Position numbers and translations under genes: made by a program. A DNA stretch of 64,000 nt from Variovorax ginsengisoli (GTDB lineage: Bacteria; Pseudomonadota; Gammaproteobacteria; Burkholderiales; Burkholderiaceae_C), in assembly GCF_006438845.1 (NCBI RefSeq), contig NZ_RCZJ01000002.1, forward strand, positions 1,046,253 through 1,110,252. The letters run 5' to 3'. Below, one piece after another: positions 17,177 through 30,154 of the stretch (positions are counted from its first letter, which is position 1; each line of letters opens with the position of its first letter). The notes under the pieces were generated by a model, which was given only the letters and a program-made list of their open reading frames with translations, made no database searches and had not been told where the DNA came from.

Positions 17177-18937
17177 TTATTTCCCCAGCACGCCCAGCCG
17201 CTTGTTGATGAACCACTGCTGCGCGATCGACAGCACGTTGTTCGTGATCCAGTACAGCACCAGACCCGCTGGGAAGAAGATGAACATCACGCTGAAAGCC
17301 AGCGGCATGATCCACATCAGCTTGGCCTGCATCGGATCGGGCGGCGTCGGGTTGAGCCAAGTCTGGAACAGCGAAGTGAGCGTCATCACCACCGGCAGGA
17401 TGAACCACGGATCAGGTGCCGACAAGTCCTGGATCCAGCCGATCCATGGTGCATGGCGCATTTCCACGCTCGACAGCAACACCCAGTAGAGCGCAATGAA
17501 CACCGGGATCTGAATGACGATGGGGAAACAGCCACCCATCGGATTGACCTTTTCCTCGCGGTAGATGCGCATCATCTCCTGCTGCATTTCCTGCGGCTTG
17601 TCCTTCAGGCGCGCGCGCATTTCCGTGATCTTGGGGTTGATCCCCTTCATCTTGGCCATGCTCGCGTACGCCTTGGCATTGAGCCAGTAGAACGCAGCCT
17701 TCAACAGCACCACCAGCGCGACGATCGACCAGCCCCAGTTGCCGAGCAGGCCGTGCAACTGGTTGAGCAGCCAGTACAGCGGCTTTGAGATGATCGTGAA
17801 GATGCCGTAGTCCTTCACCAGTTCCAGGCCAGGGGCCAGCGCCTCGAGCTTTTTCTCTTCTTCCGGCCCGGCGAACAGGCTGCTGTCGATGGTTTGCGTG
17901 GCGCCAGGCGCCAGCGGCGGCAGGGGCAGCACCATGGCGGCGGAGTAGAGGTTGTTGCCCAGGTCACGGACGCGGAACTCGCGTTTGAGTTCGGCGCCGT
18001 TCGGCGTGTTCAGCAACCAGGCCGAAACGAAGTAATGCTGGACCATCGCGACCCAGCCGTTGTTGGCCGGTGGCGGAAGTTCGACCTTGTTCTTCGTGAT
18101 GTCGGTGAACGCGACCTTGTGGAATTTCTTCTCGTCGGTGTAGAACGCCGGACCGGTGAAGGTGTTGGTACCGAACATCGTGCCCGCGGCGACGGTGCCG
18201 TGGCGGACCAGTTGCAGGTAGAGCTGGGCGTCTTGCGGCTTGTCGCTGACGTTGACGATCTGGTGCTTGACGCGGATGCTGTAGTCGCCGCGCAGGAACT
18301 GGTAGGTCTTGATGTACTTCAGGCCGCCCATGGGCTGCGACTCGAAGGAAACCTCAAGCGAGTTCTGGCCTTCGGCCAGTTCGCGCGCACCGGCGCGCGG
18401 CGTCATCAAGCTCAGGTGACTCGGGAAGCGCTCACCGTTGTCGTGCAAATTGATCAGCCCGGTCTGCGCGACATAGAGCGTGGACGGGGAGCCGTCTTCC
18501 ATCAGCGTGACCGCCTTGACCTGATTGGGCGGCGGAGGATTGCCCATCCAGCGCTTCACCATGTCGACCAAACCGTTGTGATTGGTCTGGTCGTCGTACT
18601 GCCGCAACTGAAGCTGCGACAAGGTGCCGCCTTGACCGTCGAGCACGGCGGTGAAGACGTCGGTCGACACCGTCACCTTCTCTCCGACCGCCGCCGCTGC
18701 CTGTGCCGGCACAGCGGCATTGCCGCCTGTCACCGAGGCGGCGCCCGGCACGGTCGCGCCGGCCGCAGTGCCTGAACCCGCCGCAGCCGCTGACGATGCA
18801 GCGGGCACCGTGGCGGTCGACCGACTGGAGGGCAGGAACGTCGGCTTCTGGCCGTTGTGAACCTGCCATTGGTCCCACAGCATCACCAGCGAGAAACCAA
18901 AGATCACCAGCAGGATGGTGCGGCGGATATCGTTCAT
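17177..18937 (-). CDS. yidC: membrane protein insertase YidC
   Basis: 586 residues. An N-terminal helix (TILLVIFGFSLVMLW) is followed by an alanine/threonine-rich linker, a large periplasmic beta-supersandwich domain (about 110-350) and the five-helix conserved insertase core including QEMQQEMMRIYREEKVNPMG and the substrate groove. It inserts proteins into the inner membrane with or without SecYEG. ATG 18937 overlaps the yidD stop. The frame stays open upstream through yidD, but that part is out-of-frame shadow. Confidence 0.95.
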   Translation of the reverse strand: MNDIRRTILLVIFGFSLVMLWDQWQVHNGQKPTFLPSSRSTATVPAASSAAAAGSGTAAGATVPGAASVTGGNAAVPAQAAAAVGEKVTVSTDVFTAVLDGQGGTLSQLQLRQYDDQTNHNGLVDMVKRWMGNPPPPNQVKAVTLMEDGSPSTLYVAQTGLINLHDNGERFPSHLSLMTPRAGARELAEGQNSLEVSFESQPMGGLKYIKTYQFLRGDYSIRVKHQIVNVSDKPQDAQLYLQLVRHGTVAAGTMFGTNTFTGPAFYTDEKKFHKVAFTDITKNKVELPPPANNGWVAMVQHYFVSAWLLNTPNGAELKREFRVRDLGNNLYSAAMVLPLPPLAPGATQTIDSSLFAGPEEEKKLEALAPGLELVKDYGIFTIISKPLYWLLNQLHGLLGNWGWSIVALVVLLKAAFYWLNAKAYASMAKMKGINPKITEMRARLKDKPQEMQQEMMRIYREEKVNPMGGCFPIVIQIPVFIALYWVLLSSVEMRHAPWIGWIQDLSAPDPWFILPVVMTLTSLFQTWLNPTPPDPMQAKLMWIMPLAFSVMFIFFPAGLVLYWITNNVLSIAQQWFINKRLGVLGK

Positions 18938-19218
18938 GAAGAAGACTTCTTGTCGGAGGAGAGAAAGGAGAACAGCCCGCCGGCAGCAGTACGCTGTGCC
19001 TTCGACGGCGGCACCGGATCGTGGCCACCCTTGCACCAAGGTTGGCAGCGCGCGAGACGGTGCAGTGTGAGATAGCTGCCTGTGGCGGCGCCGTGACGTT
19101 CCAGCGCTTCGATGGCGTAGGCCGAACAGGTGGGTTCGAAGCGACACGACTGCCCGAGCCACGGGCTCAACAGCAGCCGGTAGGCTTTGACCAAGCCGAT
19201 GAGCAGACGTCGGATCAT
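18934..19218 (-). CDS. yidD: membrane protein insertion efficiency factor YidD
   Basis: 94 residues. LVKAYRLLLSPWLGQSCRFE, PTCSAYAIEALERHG and RLARCQPWCKGGHDPVP are the family signature with conserved cysteines. It is a small amphipathic membrane-associated protein that assists YidC. The start overlaps the rnpA stop and the end overlaps the yidC start, both as ATGA, the usual tight arrangement. Confidence 0.94.
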   Translation of the reverse strand: MIRRLLIGLVKAYRLLLSPWLGQSCRFEPTCSAYAIEALERHGAATGSYLTLHRLARCQPWCKGGHDPVPPSKAQRTAAGGLFSFLSSDKKSSS

Positions 19219-19604
19219 GGCCGCGCCGCGCGGGCTCGCTGCAGGAGATGCTCGAGTTCGGCGCGCACTGCGGCCTTGAGCTTGTCCGAGGAGGCGCTGA
19301 CGAATTCCTTGCGATCGAAACCCGCGCGCAGGCGCACCACGTGCGCGGCGGGCGGCAACGAAGTTTGAACCGTGGCGCTCACGTGGTAGATCTGTCGCTT
19401 GATGGCGTTGCGCGTGACCGCACGGCGAGCCAAGCGCTTCGGCACCATGGCACCGATCCACACATCGTGCGCAAGGCCGAACAACGGCAATGCGCCCGCT
19501 GGCGCGTCGAGCGCGCAGCGGTGCAAGGCGAAGTGGGCGGTGCGCGCCACCGTGGCACCTGCGAGAACGGCCTGGAACTGCGCGCGGGTCTTGAGCCGCT
19601 GCAT
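19215..19604 (-). CDS. rnpA: ribonuclease P protein component
   Basis: 129 residues of the RnpA family. It starts MQRLKTRAQFQAVLAG, and KRLARRAVTRNAIKRQIY is the arginine-rich RNA-binding RNR motif. It pairs with RNase P RNA to mature tRNA 5' ends. ATG 19604 gives normal length, 73 bp after rpmH. Confidence 0.94.
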   Translation of the reverse strand: MQRLKTRAQFQAVLAGATVARTAHFALHRCALDAPAGALPLFGLAHDVWIGAMVPKRLARRAVTRNAIKRQIYHVSATVQTSLPPAAHVVRLRAGFDRKEFVSASSDKLKAAVRAELEHLLQRARAARP

Positions 19605-19677
19605 GGAGGCCGGCCGCAAGGCAAGGAGAGCTGCGGGCGCGGGCGGCAAGTCCAGCAAGGGTGCCGTCTGCGTGGCC

Positions 19678-19812
19678 TTAGACGGCCAGACGCTTGCGGC
19701 CCTTGGCGCGGCGTGCGTTGATGACTGCACGACCGCCGCGGGTCTTCATGCGAACCAGGAAGCCGTGGGTACGGGCGCGGCGGACTTTGGAAGCTTGGTA
19801 AGTGCGTTTCAT
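19678..19812 (-). CDS. rpmH: 50S ribosomal protein L34
   Basis: 44 residues, starting [18 protein letters not shown] and ending [14 protein letters not shown], the invariant L34 pattern. It is the first gene of the leftward rpmH-rnpA-yidD-yidC-mnmE cluster beside the origin. Confidence 0.97.
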   Translation of the reverse strand: MKRTYQASKVRRARTHGFLVRMKTRGGRAVINARRAKGRKRLAV

Positions 19813-20129
19813 GATGAGATTTCCTGGCCCCTGGGGTGCCCCTGGGTGCAACTGTGGGATGGCCAAGCTCTTTTGCGAGAGCCGGTTTTTCCGGGTTTTC
19901 GAGAGATTGCCCCGAAACACGCAAAAGCGGCGCTCAGGGGAACCGGCGATTATCGCAAACATTTGGAGAAGCACCAAACCAGGCCCGTTCGGTGTGCCCT
20001 TCCAGGGCCGACGATGACGGTGTGGATAAGGCTTTGACAAGTTAGAATGCCCGGCGCTCTCCAGCGGCAACTATCCACAACACGACAACGAGAAAATGAC
20101 CGAGGGATACCCCCCATTTCACCCCACCC
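19813..20129. other. candidate chromosomal origin (oriC) between rpmH and dnaA
   Basis: The 317-bp gap separates leftward rpmH from rightward dnaA. TGTGGATAA at 20021-20029 is a perfect reverse-orientation DnaA box; CTATCCACA at 20071-20079 differs by one base; TTATCGCAA at 19950-19958 is weaker. An AT-richer patch surrounds 19941-19981. Only two good boxes are seen, so this could be the dnaA autoregulatory region with the working origin elsewhere, but gene polarity switches here as expected for oriC. Confidence 0.55.
20043..20048 (+). promoter_or_regulatory. putative dnaA promoter -10
   Basis: TAGAAT lies 82 bp before the dnaA ATG. The perfect DnaA box at 20021-20029 falls where its -35 would be, which would give autorepression. 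No strong -35 hexamer is present. Confidence 0.4.
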
Positions 20130-21509
20130 ATGCCGAACGACGGCGCGGGTGACAGCCTTTGGCAGGCCTGTGTCGACCAGCTCGCGCAGGAACTGTCGGA
20201 GCAGCAGTTCAACACCTGGATCAAGCCGCTGACCGCGCAGGTCGCGGACGATCTGTCGCGCATGACGGTGTTCGTTGCCAACCGCTTCAAGCTCGACTGG
20301 ATCCGCGCCCAGTACGCCGGCAAGATTGCGGCCATGGCCGAGAAGATCTATGGCCAATCCGTCATCGTCGAGTTAGCGCTTGCTCCGCGGGAAGCCCCCG
20401 TGCGCATGTCGCCTGTGGCGGTGATGGCCGAAACAGACGTGCCGCGTGACGTTGCGGGTCAGGGCGAGGATCCGGCCGCGGCCGCGTTCAAGAACCGCCT
20501 CAATTCCGGCCTGACGTTCGACACGCTCGTCGAAGGTACCGCGAACCGAATGGCGCGGGCCGCAGCCATGCATGTCTCGGGCATGCCGGGACATCTCTAC
20601 AACCCGCTTTTCATCTACGGCGGCGTCGGTTTGGGCAAGACCCATCTGATGCATGCCGTGGGCAACCGCTTGCTGGCCGATCGCCCCGAGTCCAAAGTTC
20701 TCTACATCCACGCCGAGCAGTTCGTGTCGGATGTGGTCAAGGCCTACCAGCGCAAGACTTTCGACGAGTTCAAGGAGCGCTACCACTCGCTGGACCTGCT
20801 CCTGATCGACGACGTGCAGTTCTTCGCCAACAAGGACCGCACGCAGGAAGAATTCTTCAACGCGTTCGAGGCGCTGCTGGCCAAGAAGTCGCATATCGTG
20901 ATGACGAGCGACACCTACCCGAAGGGCTTGGCCGACATCCACGAGCGGCTGGTGTCGCGCTTCGATTCGGGGCTCACGGTTGCCATCGAGCCGCCCGAGC
21001 TCGAGATGCGCGTGGCCATCCTGATCAACAAGGCGCGCGCCGAGTCGGCCGAGATGCCGGAAGAGGTCGCCTTCTTTGTCGCTAAGAACGTGCGCTCGAA
21101 CGTGCGCGAACTCGAAGGCGCGCTGCGCAAGATCCTCGCTTACTCGCGCTTCAATCAGAAAGAGATTTCCATCGCGCTGGCACGTGAAGCGCTGCGCGAC
21201 CTGCTGTCGATCCAGAACCGCCAGATCAGCGTCGAGAACATCCAGAAGACGGTGGCCGACTACTACAAGATCAAGGTCGCCGACATGTACAGCAAGAAGC
21301 GCCCGGCGAGCATCGCGCGGCCGCGCCAGATTGCGATGTACCTGGCCAAGGAACTGACGCAGAAGAGCCTGCCGGAAATCGGCGAACTCTTCGGGGGTCG
21401 CGACCACACGACGGTGCTGCATGCGGTGCGAAAGATCGGTGGCGAGCGCCAGCAGCTCACCGAGCTCAACCAGCAGCTGCACGTGCTCGAGCAGACCCTC
21501 AAAGGGTGA
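20130..21509 (+). CDS. dnaA: chromosomal replication initiator DnaA
   Basis: 459 residues with the four-domain plan: N-terminal DnaB/DiaA-binding domain ([22 protein letters not shown]), a variable linker, the AAA+ core ([16 protein letters not shown]alker [13 protein letters not shown]alker B) and the C-terminal DNA-binding helices ending [14 protein letters not shown]. It binds DnaA boxes and opens the origin. ATG 20130 gives the usual N-terminus. dnaN follows after 69 bp. Confidence 0.97.
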   Translation: MPNDGAGDSLWQACVDQLAQELSEQQFNTWIKPLTAQVADDLSRMTVFVANRFKLDWIRAQYAGKIAAMAEKIYGQSVIVELALAPREAPVRMSPVAVMAETDVPRDVAGQGEDPAAAAFKNRLNSGLTFDTLVEGTANRMARAAAMHVSGMPGHLYNPLFIYGGVGLGKTHLMHAVGNRLLADRPESKVLYIHAEQFVSDVVKAYQRKTFDEFKERYHSLDLLLIDDVQFFANKDRTQEEFFNAFEALLAKKSHIVMTSDTYPKGLADIHERLVSRFDSGLTVAIEPPELEMRVAILINKARAESAEMPEEVAFFVAKNVRSNVRELEGALRKILAYSRFNQKEISIALAREALRDLLSIQNRQISVENIQKTVADYYKIKVADMYSKKRPASIARPRQIAMYLAKELTQKSLPEIGELFGGRDHTTVLHAVRKIGGERQQLTELNQQLHVLEQTLKG

Positions 21510-21578
21510 CGACCGACAACGGATAACCTCGGCGCTGCACCGAGTAACGAATCGAACAAAACGAGGAAGAGGTAAGAG

Positions 21579-22685
21579 ATGATCGTCCTGAAGGCACCCC
21601 AAGACAAAGTCCTCGCCGCGCTGCAGTCGGTGGCGGGCATCGTGGAACGGCGGCACACGCTGCCGATCCTGGCGAACGTGCTGATCCGCAAAACCGGCGG
21701 GCAGCTGCAGCTCACGACCAGCGACCTGGAGATCCAGATTCGCACGACGGCCGAGCTGGGCGGCGACGAAGGCAACTTCACCACGACCATCGGTGCGCGC
21801 AAGCTGATCGACATCCTGCGCACGATGCCGACTGACCAGACCGTGAGCCTCGAATCGAGCGCCGCCAAGCTGGTGCTCAAGGGCGGCAAGAGCCGATTCA
21901 CGCTGCAGTCGCTCCCCGCCGAGGACTTTCCGCTGGTGCAGGAAGCCGCCAACTTCGGCCCGGTCTTCAGCGTGCCGCAGAAGACACTGAAGGACCTGCT
22001 GGGTCAGGTGTCGTTCGCCATGGCGGTGCACGACATCCGCTACTACCTCAACGGCATCCTGTTCGTGGCCGAAGGCAAGCAGCTGAGCCTGGTGGCCACC
22101 GACGGCCACCGTCTGGCCTTCGCGTCCGCCACGCTCGAGGTCGAAGTGCCGCGGCAGGAAGTGATCCTGCCGCGCAAGACGGTCATCGAAATGCAGCGCC
22201 TGCTGTCCGACGCCGAAGGCGCCATCGAGATGCAGTTCGCCAACAACCAGGCGAAGTTCAGCTTTGGTGGCATGGAATTCGTCACCAAGCTGGTCGAAGG
22301 CAAGTTCCCCGACTACAACCGCGTGATTCCGAAGGCGCACAAGAACAGCGTGACGCTGGGCCGCGCCACGCTGCTGGCCAGCCTGCAGCGCACCGCCATC
22401 CTGACCAGCGACAAGTTCAAGGGCGTTCGCTTGAACCTCGAGCCGGGCACGCTGCGCATCGCGTCGAACAACGCCGAGCAGGAAGAGGCGCAGGACGAGC
22501 TCGACATCGACTACGGCGGCGACGCCATCGAGATCGGTTTCAACGTGACCTACCTGATCGACGCGCTGTCGAACATGAGCCAGGACATGGTCAAGCTCGA
22601 CCTGGCCGACTCCAACAGCTCCGCACTGCTGACGATTCCGGAGAACGCGAACTTCAAGTACGTCGTGATGCCGATGCGGATTTGA
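21579..22685 (+). CDS. dnaN: DNA polymerase III beta sliding clamp
   Basis: 368 residues forming three repeated clamp domains. It starts MIVLKAPQDKVLAALQSVAG and ends with the canonical YVVMPMRI tail that contributes to the peptide-binding pocket. The clamp encircles DNA and tethers polymerase III. The start follows AGAGG. An interspersed repeat fills most of the gap to gyrB. Confidence 0.97.
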   Translation: MIVLKAPQDKVLAALQSVAGIVERRHTLPILANVLIRKTGGQLQLTTSDLEIQIRTTAELGGDEGNFTTTIGARKLIDILRTMPTDQTVSLESSAAKLVLKGGKSRFTLQSLPAEDFPLVQEAANFGPVFSVPQKTLKDLLGQVSFAMAVHDIRYYLNGILFVAEGKQLSLVATDGHRLAFASATLEVEVPRQEVILPRKTVIEMQRLLSDAEGAIEMQFANNQAKFSFGGMEFVTKLVEGKFPDYNRVIPKAHKNSVTLGRATLLASLQRTAILTSDKFKGVRLNLEPGTLRIASNNAEQEEAQDELDIDYGGDAIEIGFNVTYLIDALSNMSQDMVKLDLADSNSSALLTIPENANFKYVVMPMRI

Positions 22686-22789
22686 CTCGCCCCCAGGCTG
22701 CGGCGCACTTCGTGTCGCCTGCGCCAACCCCCTGCCGGGGGCAACACCGGCGGCCCGGCAAAGCCGGTTCCGCGGTGTTTCTGGAATGG
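22686..22789 (+). repeat. interspersed intergenic repeat, copy B
   Basis: On the plus strand it begins CTCGCCCCCAGGCTGCGGCG, contains CACTTCGTGTCGCC and CCCCCTGCCGGGGGCAACACC, and ends TTTCTGGAATGG. It aligns almost end to end with copy A at 17074-17176 in reverse orientation. It lies directly after the dnaN stop, 47 bp before gyrB. Confidence 0.85.
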
Positions 22790-22815
22790 CGCTTCAAGCG
22801 GCATTGCCTTAGTAA

Positions 22816-25452
<2,637 letters not shown>

Positions 25453-25458
25453 CCGGAG

Positions 25459-25524
25459 TGTAGACGGACGCAATAGCTGAGAAATTGCGCCGCATCAGTG
25501 AGAAACACCTCATAACTGAGAGAG
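25459..25524 (+). repeat. left transposon end with TnsB-type binding repeats
   Basis: The terminal TGT is followed by GCAATAGCTGAGAAAT (core TGAGAAAT at 25478-25485), CATCAGTGAGAAAC (25499-25506 core) and ATAACTGAGAGAG (25517-25524 core). Cores are 21 and 18 bp apart, about two helical turns, as for TnsB sites. Confidence 0.75.
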
Positions 25525-25645
25525 CTCGTCCTCGAAAGAGGCAAATTTTCACTCGGCCGGCTGCATGGCAAGTCGTTGATTTCACAAGACTTTTTCGCTA
25601 AGTCTTGCGAGGTCGCACTCATACGGCTGCACATCACGCAGACAT

Positions 25646-26073
25646 TCAGGCCCGCGAGCGGCCACCCACCCGCGTGGGTGCGTTCTTCTGAACGACCACC
25701 ATGTCGCCATCGAGCAAGCTGGCGTCCCGCATGGAATCACCCTTCACGCGCGCCAGGGACGTCCTGTTCGGGTCCGGCACCAGGTAGTCGTCGATGGTGA
25801 GGACCTCGAAGTCGTCCTCATCCTGACGGGGCTGCGGCAGGCCGGCGCGCACGTTGCCCACGAGCGGCCTAGCGAAGAAGCGTTTGGTCGGAGCGATGCG
25901 GCCTTCGACTCGCTGCACGTAGACGGCGTCCTTCAATCTCGAGACCATGTCGAAGACGCTGGCGGTGGAGGCCATGCCGACGACCTCGCAGAGCTTCGCC
26001 ATGGAGGAAAGGCGCGGTGCCGCTTCCAGTAGGTCCGAAGCCTCTTTAGGGGCTGCGCGTCGGTGTGGGGCAT
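25646..26073 (-). pseudogene. LexA/UmuD-like S24 peptidase regulator, frameshifted and truncated
   Basis: Two frames together spell one protein. One frame gives MPHTDAQPLKRLRTYWKRHR plus AFPP, then after a one-base loss near 26001 the other frame gives MAKLCEVVGMASTASVF, a VRAG cleavage-site-like stretch and VKGDSMRDASLLDGDMVVV with the catalytic Ser. The C-terminal 60-odd residues with the catalytic Lys are missing; the chain runs into unrelated residues (VGGRSRA) and stops. Both defects point to a dead gene, unless the frameshift is a sequencing error. It sits just inside the left transposon end, with no umuC beside it. Confidence 0.75.
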
Positions 26074-26248
26074 CGGTTTTCCAGCGAATGTTTGTTCGTT
26101 CGCGGCACTGTATGCATATACAGCACAACCGCAACCCCCATTCAAGCGCCCTCGATAGCGCCGCGTGCGGGGAAAGGCCGGCGAGCTAAAAAACTAAATT
26201 TCTTGCTCCTAAAGTGCGGCACCTAAAATCTCCGACAAGGAGTATTGC

Positions 26249-28882
26249 GTGCGCATTCAAGAAGAACATTCCAGGGGAAAAAACGGGGAACCTACACATG
26301 GCCTTACTGTCATTTCGCAGCTACAGGTCATGCCGCAACACCATCGGAAGAAGCTCACCCTCTCTCAGCTCGAGACCTTTCTCCTTCGCGCCAGCGACAT
26401 CCTCCGCGGCAACATGGACGCCTCGGAGTACAAGGAGTACCTCTTTGGCATGCTGTTCCTGAAACGGCTGTCGGACCAATTTACCGCGGACCGAAGCGAG
26501 CTCTTAAAGGAGTTGGAAGCGTCAGGGGCATCCCCCAAGGTGGTTCAGGCCAAACTGAACATGAAGCGGAGCCCGCACTACTCGTTCTGGGTGCCGGAGC
26601 GAGCCCGCTGGGTGCTGGACGAGGCCATCACCCTCGACAACGGACAGCAGTTCCGCGGCCTGATGCACACGAAGCAGTCCGTGGGTGAGATGGTCAACAA
26701 AGCTCTCGCTGCGATTGAAGAAGAGAACAGCGAGTCCCTGGCCGGAGTGCTGAAGCCCATCAACTTCGTGCATACGAAGGGTGACAAGAAACGAGTGTTG
26801 CCTGACGACAAAATCGTTGAGCTCATCGCTCACTTCAGCACGATTCGTCTGGCAACCGACGACTTCGAGTTCCCAGACCTGCTGGGTGCGGGCTACGAAT
26901 ATCTCATCAAGTACTTCGCGGATTCTGCGGGAAAAAAAGGTGGCGAGTTCTACACGCCTGCCCCGGTTGTCCGGCTGCTCGTCCAACTGTTGGAGCCGCT
27001 TGAAGGCATGGCAGTGAGCGACCCGACGGCGGGCTCCGGCGGAATGCTGATTCAGACGGGCGGCTACGTCGAAGAATCAGGCGGCGACCCCAAGCGGTTG
27101 GCACTGTACGGCCAAGAGCTTTCGGGGACGACCTGGGCCATCTGCAAGATGAACATGATTCTTCACGGATACCGCTCCGCGGACATCCGCAATGAAGACA
27201 CTCTCAAAGCGCCAGCTCACGTGGAGAACGGTGAACTCATGAAGTTCGACCGTGTTCTGGCGAACCCTCCCTTTTCCCAGAACTACGGCCGCTCTGGCAT
27301 GCAATTTCCGGAGCGGTTTCACACCTTCATGCCGGAGACCGGGAAGAAGGCAGACTTGATGTTCGTCCAGCACATCATCGCGACCCTAGCCGACAGGGGG
27401 AAGGCGGCAGTTGTCATGCCGCACGGTGTGCTGTTCCGCGGCGGGCCGGAAAAGGAGGCTCGGAAACGCATCATAGAGGCCGGGCACCTGGACGCGGTAA
27501 TCGGTCTGCCGCCTGGTCTCTTCTACGGAACGGGCATCCCAGCGTGCGTCCTCGTCCTTTCTAAGAAGGCAGCGAACACCCGGACCGACATCCTTTTCGT
27601 GAACGCCGACCTGGAGTTTCAAGAGAATAAGAACCAGAACTCCCTGCGCCCGGAAGACATCGAAAAGATTGCGCACGTCTACCACGAGCGGTTGACCGAA
27701 GAAGGTTACTCGCGCCGCGTCCCTGTCGAGGAGTGTCTTGCGAAGGAGTTCAATCTGAACATCCGACGGTACGTCGACAACTCACCACCTCCCGAGCCTC
27801 AGGACGTGCGGGCACACATCCAGGGCGGTATTCCGTGCCAGGAGGTTGAGGCCCTGGCCCTTTACTGGTCAAACTACCCTGGTCTTCGAGCGAAGCTGTT
27901 TACCGCCAGCTCGTGCGGCCCCGCGTATTTCGACTTCGTGCCTGCACTGCAAGCCGAAAAGAGCTCCGCAAGGGAGTTCGTCCGCACCGACGCAGGAGTG
28001 CGCGAAACGAACGCGCGGCTGCACGTGAAACTGGAAGGCTGGTGGAGGACCAGCGTAGGCGAACTGCGCAACCTTCCTGCGCTCGGGAGTTACGCGCCGC
28101 TTCGAAAGAAGTTCGCCCAAAGCCTCGAAGACACTTTGGTGCCGTTGGGCCTTCTAAACAAGTTTCAGGTCCGCGGCGCGTTTGCTGAGTTCTCCAGCAA
28201 GCTGGCGGCAGATTTCAAGTCCGTTTGCTCTTCGGGCTGGAACGCAGACCTCATTCCTGCAGACACCATCCTGATGGCGCATTTTCCAGACGTACTGCAG
28301 GAACTTCGCGCAAACCAGGAACGCATCGCGACACTGCAGGGCCTGTTCGAGGCGGCAAAGGGCGATGAGTCGGAAGAGGAAGCAGAAATTGACCTCGACT
28401 CGCTGGTGTTTGACCCGGCCGAGCCGGTGCTGTCGAAACCCGTCCTGGACGCAATCAAGGGACGGAAGAAGGAGCTTGCGGAGCTCAAGAAGCAGGCGAA
28501 GTCCGTAAAAGGGAAGAGCGTGCAGCTTGCTGCGGAGATTGCGCGTTGGGATGCGCTGTTGTTAGGGCATGCTGCGAAAGCCGACGAACTGCGCCAAGCG
28601 AAAGAGTTCGTTCGCGCAATGGAGAAGACACGCGACCAACTCGTGGACCGAGCACGCGATGAAATCTCGGCGGCCGAGGCCGAGCGACTGATTCTTACTC
28701 GCTGGATGGAGGCGCTGGGCCAGTGCTTCGAAGACCGCCTCCAAGCCCATGTCGGCTTGCTCGTGGACCGGCTCGCAGTTCTCTGGTCGAAATACGCGGT
28801 GACGCTCCTGGACCTCATATCCAGACAGAAGGCCGGCGCTTTGAAGTTGGCGGACTTTCTGCGGGAGTATGGCTATGAGTGA
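26249..28882 (+). CDS. hsdM: type I restriction-modification system M subunit (HsdM)
   Basis: 877 residues, an N6-adenine methyltransferase. The HsdM N-terminal helical domain ([19 protein letters not shown]) precedes the catalytic domain with SAM motif DPTAGSGGM at about 258-266 and catalytic NPPF at about 339-342. The long C-terminal half beyond residue 530 is extra for the family and holds charged coiled-coil stretches (about 690-820). GTG 26249 has AAGGAG six bases upstream; ATG 26330 (MPQHHRKKL) is the alternative. It overlaps hsdS and forms the complex that methylates, or with HsdR cuts, DNA. Confidence 0.92.
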   Translation: MRIQEEHSRGKNGEPTHGLTVISQLQVMPQHHRKKLTLSQLETFLLRASDILRGNMDASEYKEYLFGMLFLKRLSDQFTADRSELLKELEASGASPKVVQAKLNMKRSPHYSFWVPERARWVLDEAITLDNGQQFRGLMHTKQSVGEMVNKALAAIEEENSESLAGVLKPINFVHTKGDKKRVLPDDKIVELIAHFSTIRLATDDFEFPDLLGAGYEYLIKYFADSAGKKGGEFYTPAPVVRLLVQLLEPLEGMAVSDPTAGSGGMLIQTGGYVEESGGDPKRLALYGQELSGTTWAICKMNMILHGYRSADIRNEDTLKAPAHVENGELMKFDRVLANPPFSQNYGRSGMQFPERFHTFMPETGKKADLMFVQHIIATLADRGKAAVVMPHGVLFRGGPEKEARKRIIEAGHLDAVIGLPPGLFYGTGIPACVLVLSKKAANTRTDILFVNADLEFQENKNQNSLRPEDIEKIAHVYHERLTEEGYSRRVPVEECLAKEFNLNIRRYVDNSPPPEPQDVRAHIQGGIPCQEVEALALYWSNYPGLRAKLFTASSCGPAYFDFVPALQAEKSSAREFVRTDAGVRETNARLHVKLEGWWRTSVGELRNLPALGSYAPLRKKFAQSLEDTLVPLGLLNKFQVRGAFAEFSSKLAADFKSVCSSGWNADLIPADTILMAHFPDVLQELRANQERIATLQGLFEAAKGDESEEEAEIDLDSLVFDPAEPVLSKPVLDAIKGRKKELAELKKQAKSVKGKSVQLAAEIARWDALLLGHAAKADELRQAKEFVRAMEKTRDQLVDRARDEISAAEAERLILTRWMEALGQCFEDRLQAHVGLLVDRLAVLWSKYAVTLLDLISRQKAGALKLADFLREYGYE

Positions 28883-30116
28883 ATGGTTTGACACCACGCT
28901 CGGCCAAGTCGCAGAAATCCGGGTGAGTAACGTCGACAAGAAGCAGCTCCCAGGAGAGCGCTCCGTCCGCCTCTGCAACTACATGGATGTTTACGCCGCG
29001 ACGGCTGTGGAAACCAGTGAAGGTCTGATGAGGGCCACCGCGTCGGATGCGGAGGTGCTTAAGTTCGGCTTGAAGGCGGGCGACGTCGTGATTACGAAGG
29101 ACTCCGAATCGCCCGATGACATCGCTGTGCCCGCCTACGTCCCTTCCGACCTGGGCGACGACGTGGTATGTGGCTACCACTTGGCGATTTTGCGCCCAGT
29201 AGAGGCGGTAGACGGTCTGTTTCTTAGCTACTTGCTCCGGCTGCCCCAAGTGAACCAACACTTCGCACAGCGAGCAACAGGGTCTACGCGCTACGGGCTC
29301 ACGCTCGACGCCGTGCAGAGCGCCCCTCTTCGAATTCCAAGGGACCTAAAGGCTCAGCGCAGACTTGGCGAACTGCTCGCCGCGATAGACCGGCGGATTG
29401 CTGGCTCACGCGCCCTGGCCCACAAGTATAAGAAGCTGAGAGCAGGCCTTTTCGGCAAGCTCCGCGACGTGGACTGTGCCTACGAGGCCATCGGCGATGG
29501 GTTCGACCTGCAGGCGGGCACCACGCCCCTACGCAGCCAAGCGCGCTTCTACGACTCCGAAGGTACCCCTTGGGTCAAGACCCTCGACCTCAACGACTCG
29601 CTCCTATACGACAGTCAGGAACGCGTTTCCGCGGCCGCTCTGGAGGCGTGTTCCCTAAGGGTGCATCCCCCTGGGACCGTGCTCGTGGCCATGTATGGCG
29701 GTTGGGAGCAAATCGGGCGCACGTCCCTGCTTGAGATTTCAGCCTGCACCAACCAAGCCATCACGGCGTTGTTGGCGAAGAGGCCAGGTGAGTGGGACTC
29801 CTACTTCGTCCTCAAGGCGCTCCAGGCCCTTCGACACAAGTGGGCGGATTTCGCCGTGAGCACCCGCAAGGACCCGAACATCACAAAGTCCGACATCGCC
29901 GCATTTCGGCTGCCCCGACTGGCACTGGCCGGCCAGCTGGAGTGGGCCGCCCGGATTCGCGCCGTGGATTCAGCTCTCGTTGACGAACACGAGGTTGCCG
30001 CCAAGCTCGAACTGCAGAAACAAGGCTTGATGCAAGAGCTGCTTTGGGGGCCGGGGAGACAAAGGATGGGCTCCTCAAGCACCGCGGGACGCCGCTGCGC
30101 GCCTGGGGGTGCTTGA
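28875..30116 (+). CDS. hsdS: type I restriction specificity subunit (HsdS)
   Basis: 413 residues with two target-recognition domains (about 1-150 and 200-350), each followed by a helical conserved region ([22 protein letters not shown] and [22 protein letters not shown]). They read the two halves of the recognition sequence; the sequence recognised cannot be deduced here. ATG 28875 was chosen over 28869 because GGGAG lies seven bases upstream; both overlap the end of hsdM. The final 15 residues look non-conserved. Confidence 0.9.
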   Translation: MSEWFDTTLGQVAEIRVSNVDKKQLPGERSVRLCNYMDVYAATAVETSEGLMRATASDAEVLKFGLKAGDVVITKDSESPDDIAVPAYVPSDLGDDVVCGYHLAILRPVEAVDGLFLSYLLRLPQVNQHFAQRATGSTRYGLTLDAVQSAPLRIPRDLKAQRRLGELLAAIDRRIAGSRALAHKYKKLRAGLFGKLRDVDCAYEAIGDGFDLQAGTTPLRSQARFYDSEGTPWVKTLDLNDSLLYDSQERVSAAALEACSLRVHPPGTVLVAMYGGWEQIGRTSLLEISACTNQAITALLAKRPGEWDSYFVLKALQALRHKWADFAVSTRKDPNITKSDIAAFRLPRLALAGQLEWAARIRAVDSALVDEHEVAAKLELQKQGLMQELLWGPGRQRMGSSSTAGRRCAPGGA

Positions 30117-30154
30117 TAGCTAGAGGTATCAGATGGATAGAAAGTAAAACGCCC

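Noticed and set aside
20373..22727. 784-codon reverse frame covering dnaA and dnaN
   Set aside because: Pure antisense of two unmistakable replication genes.
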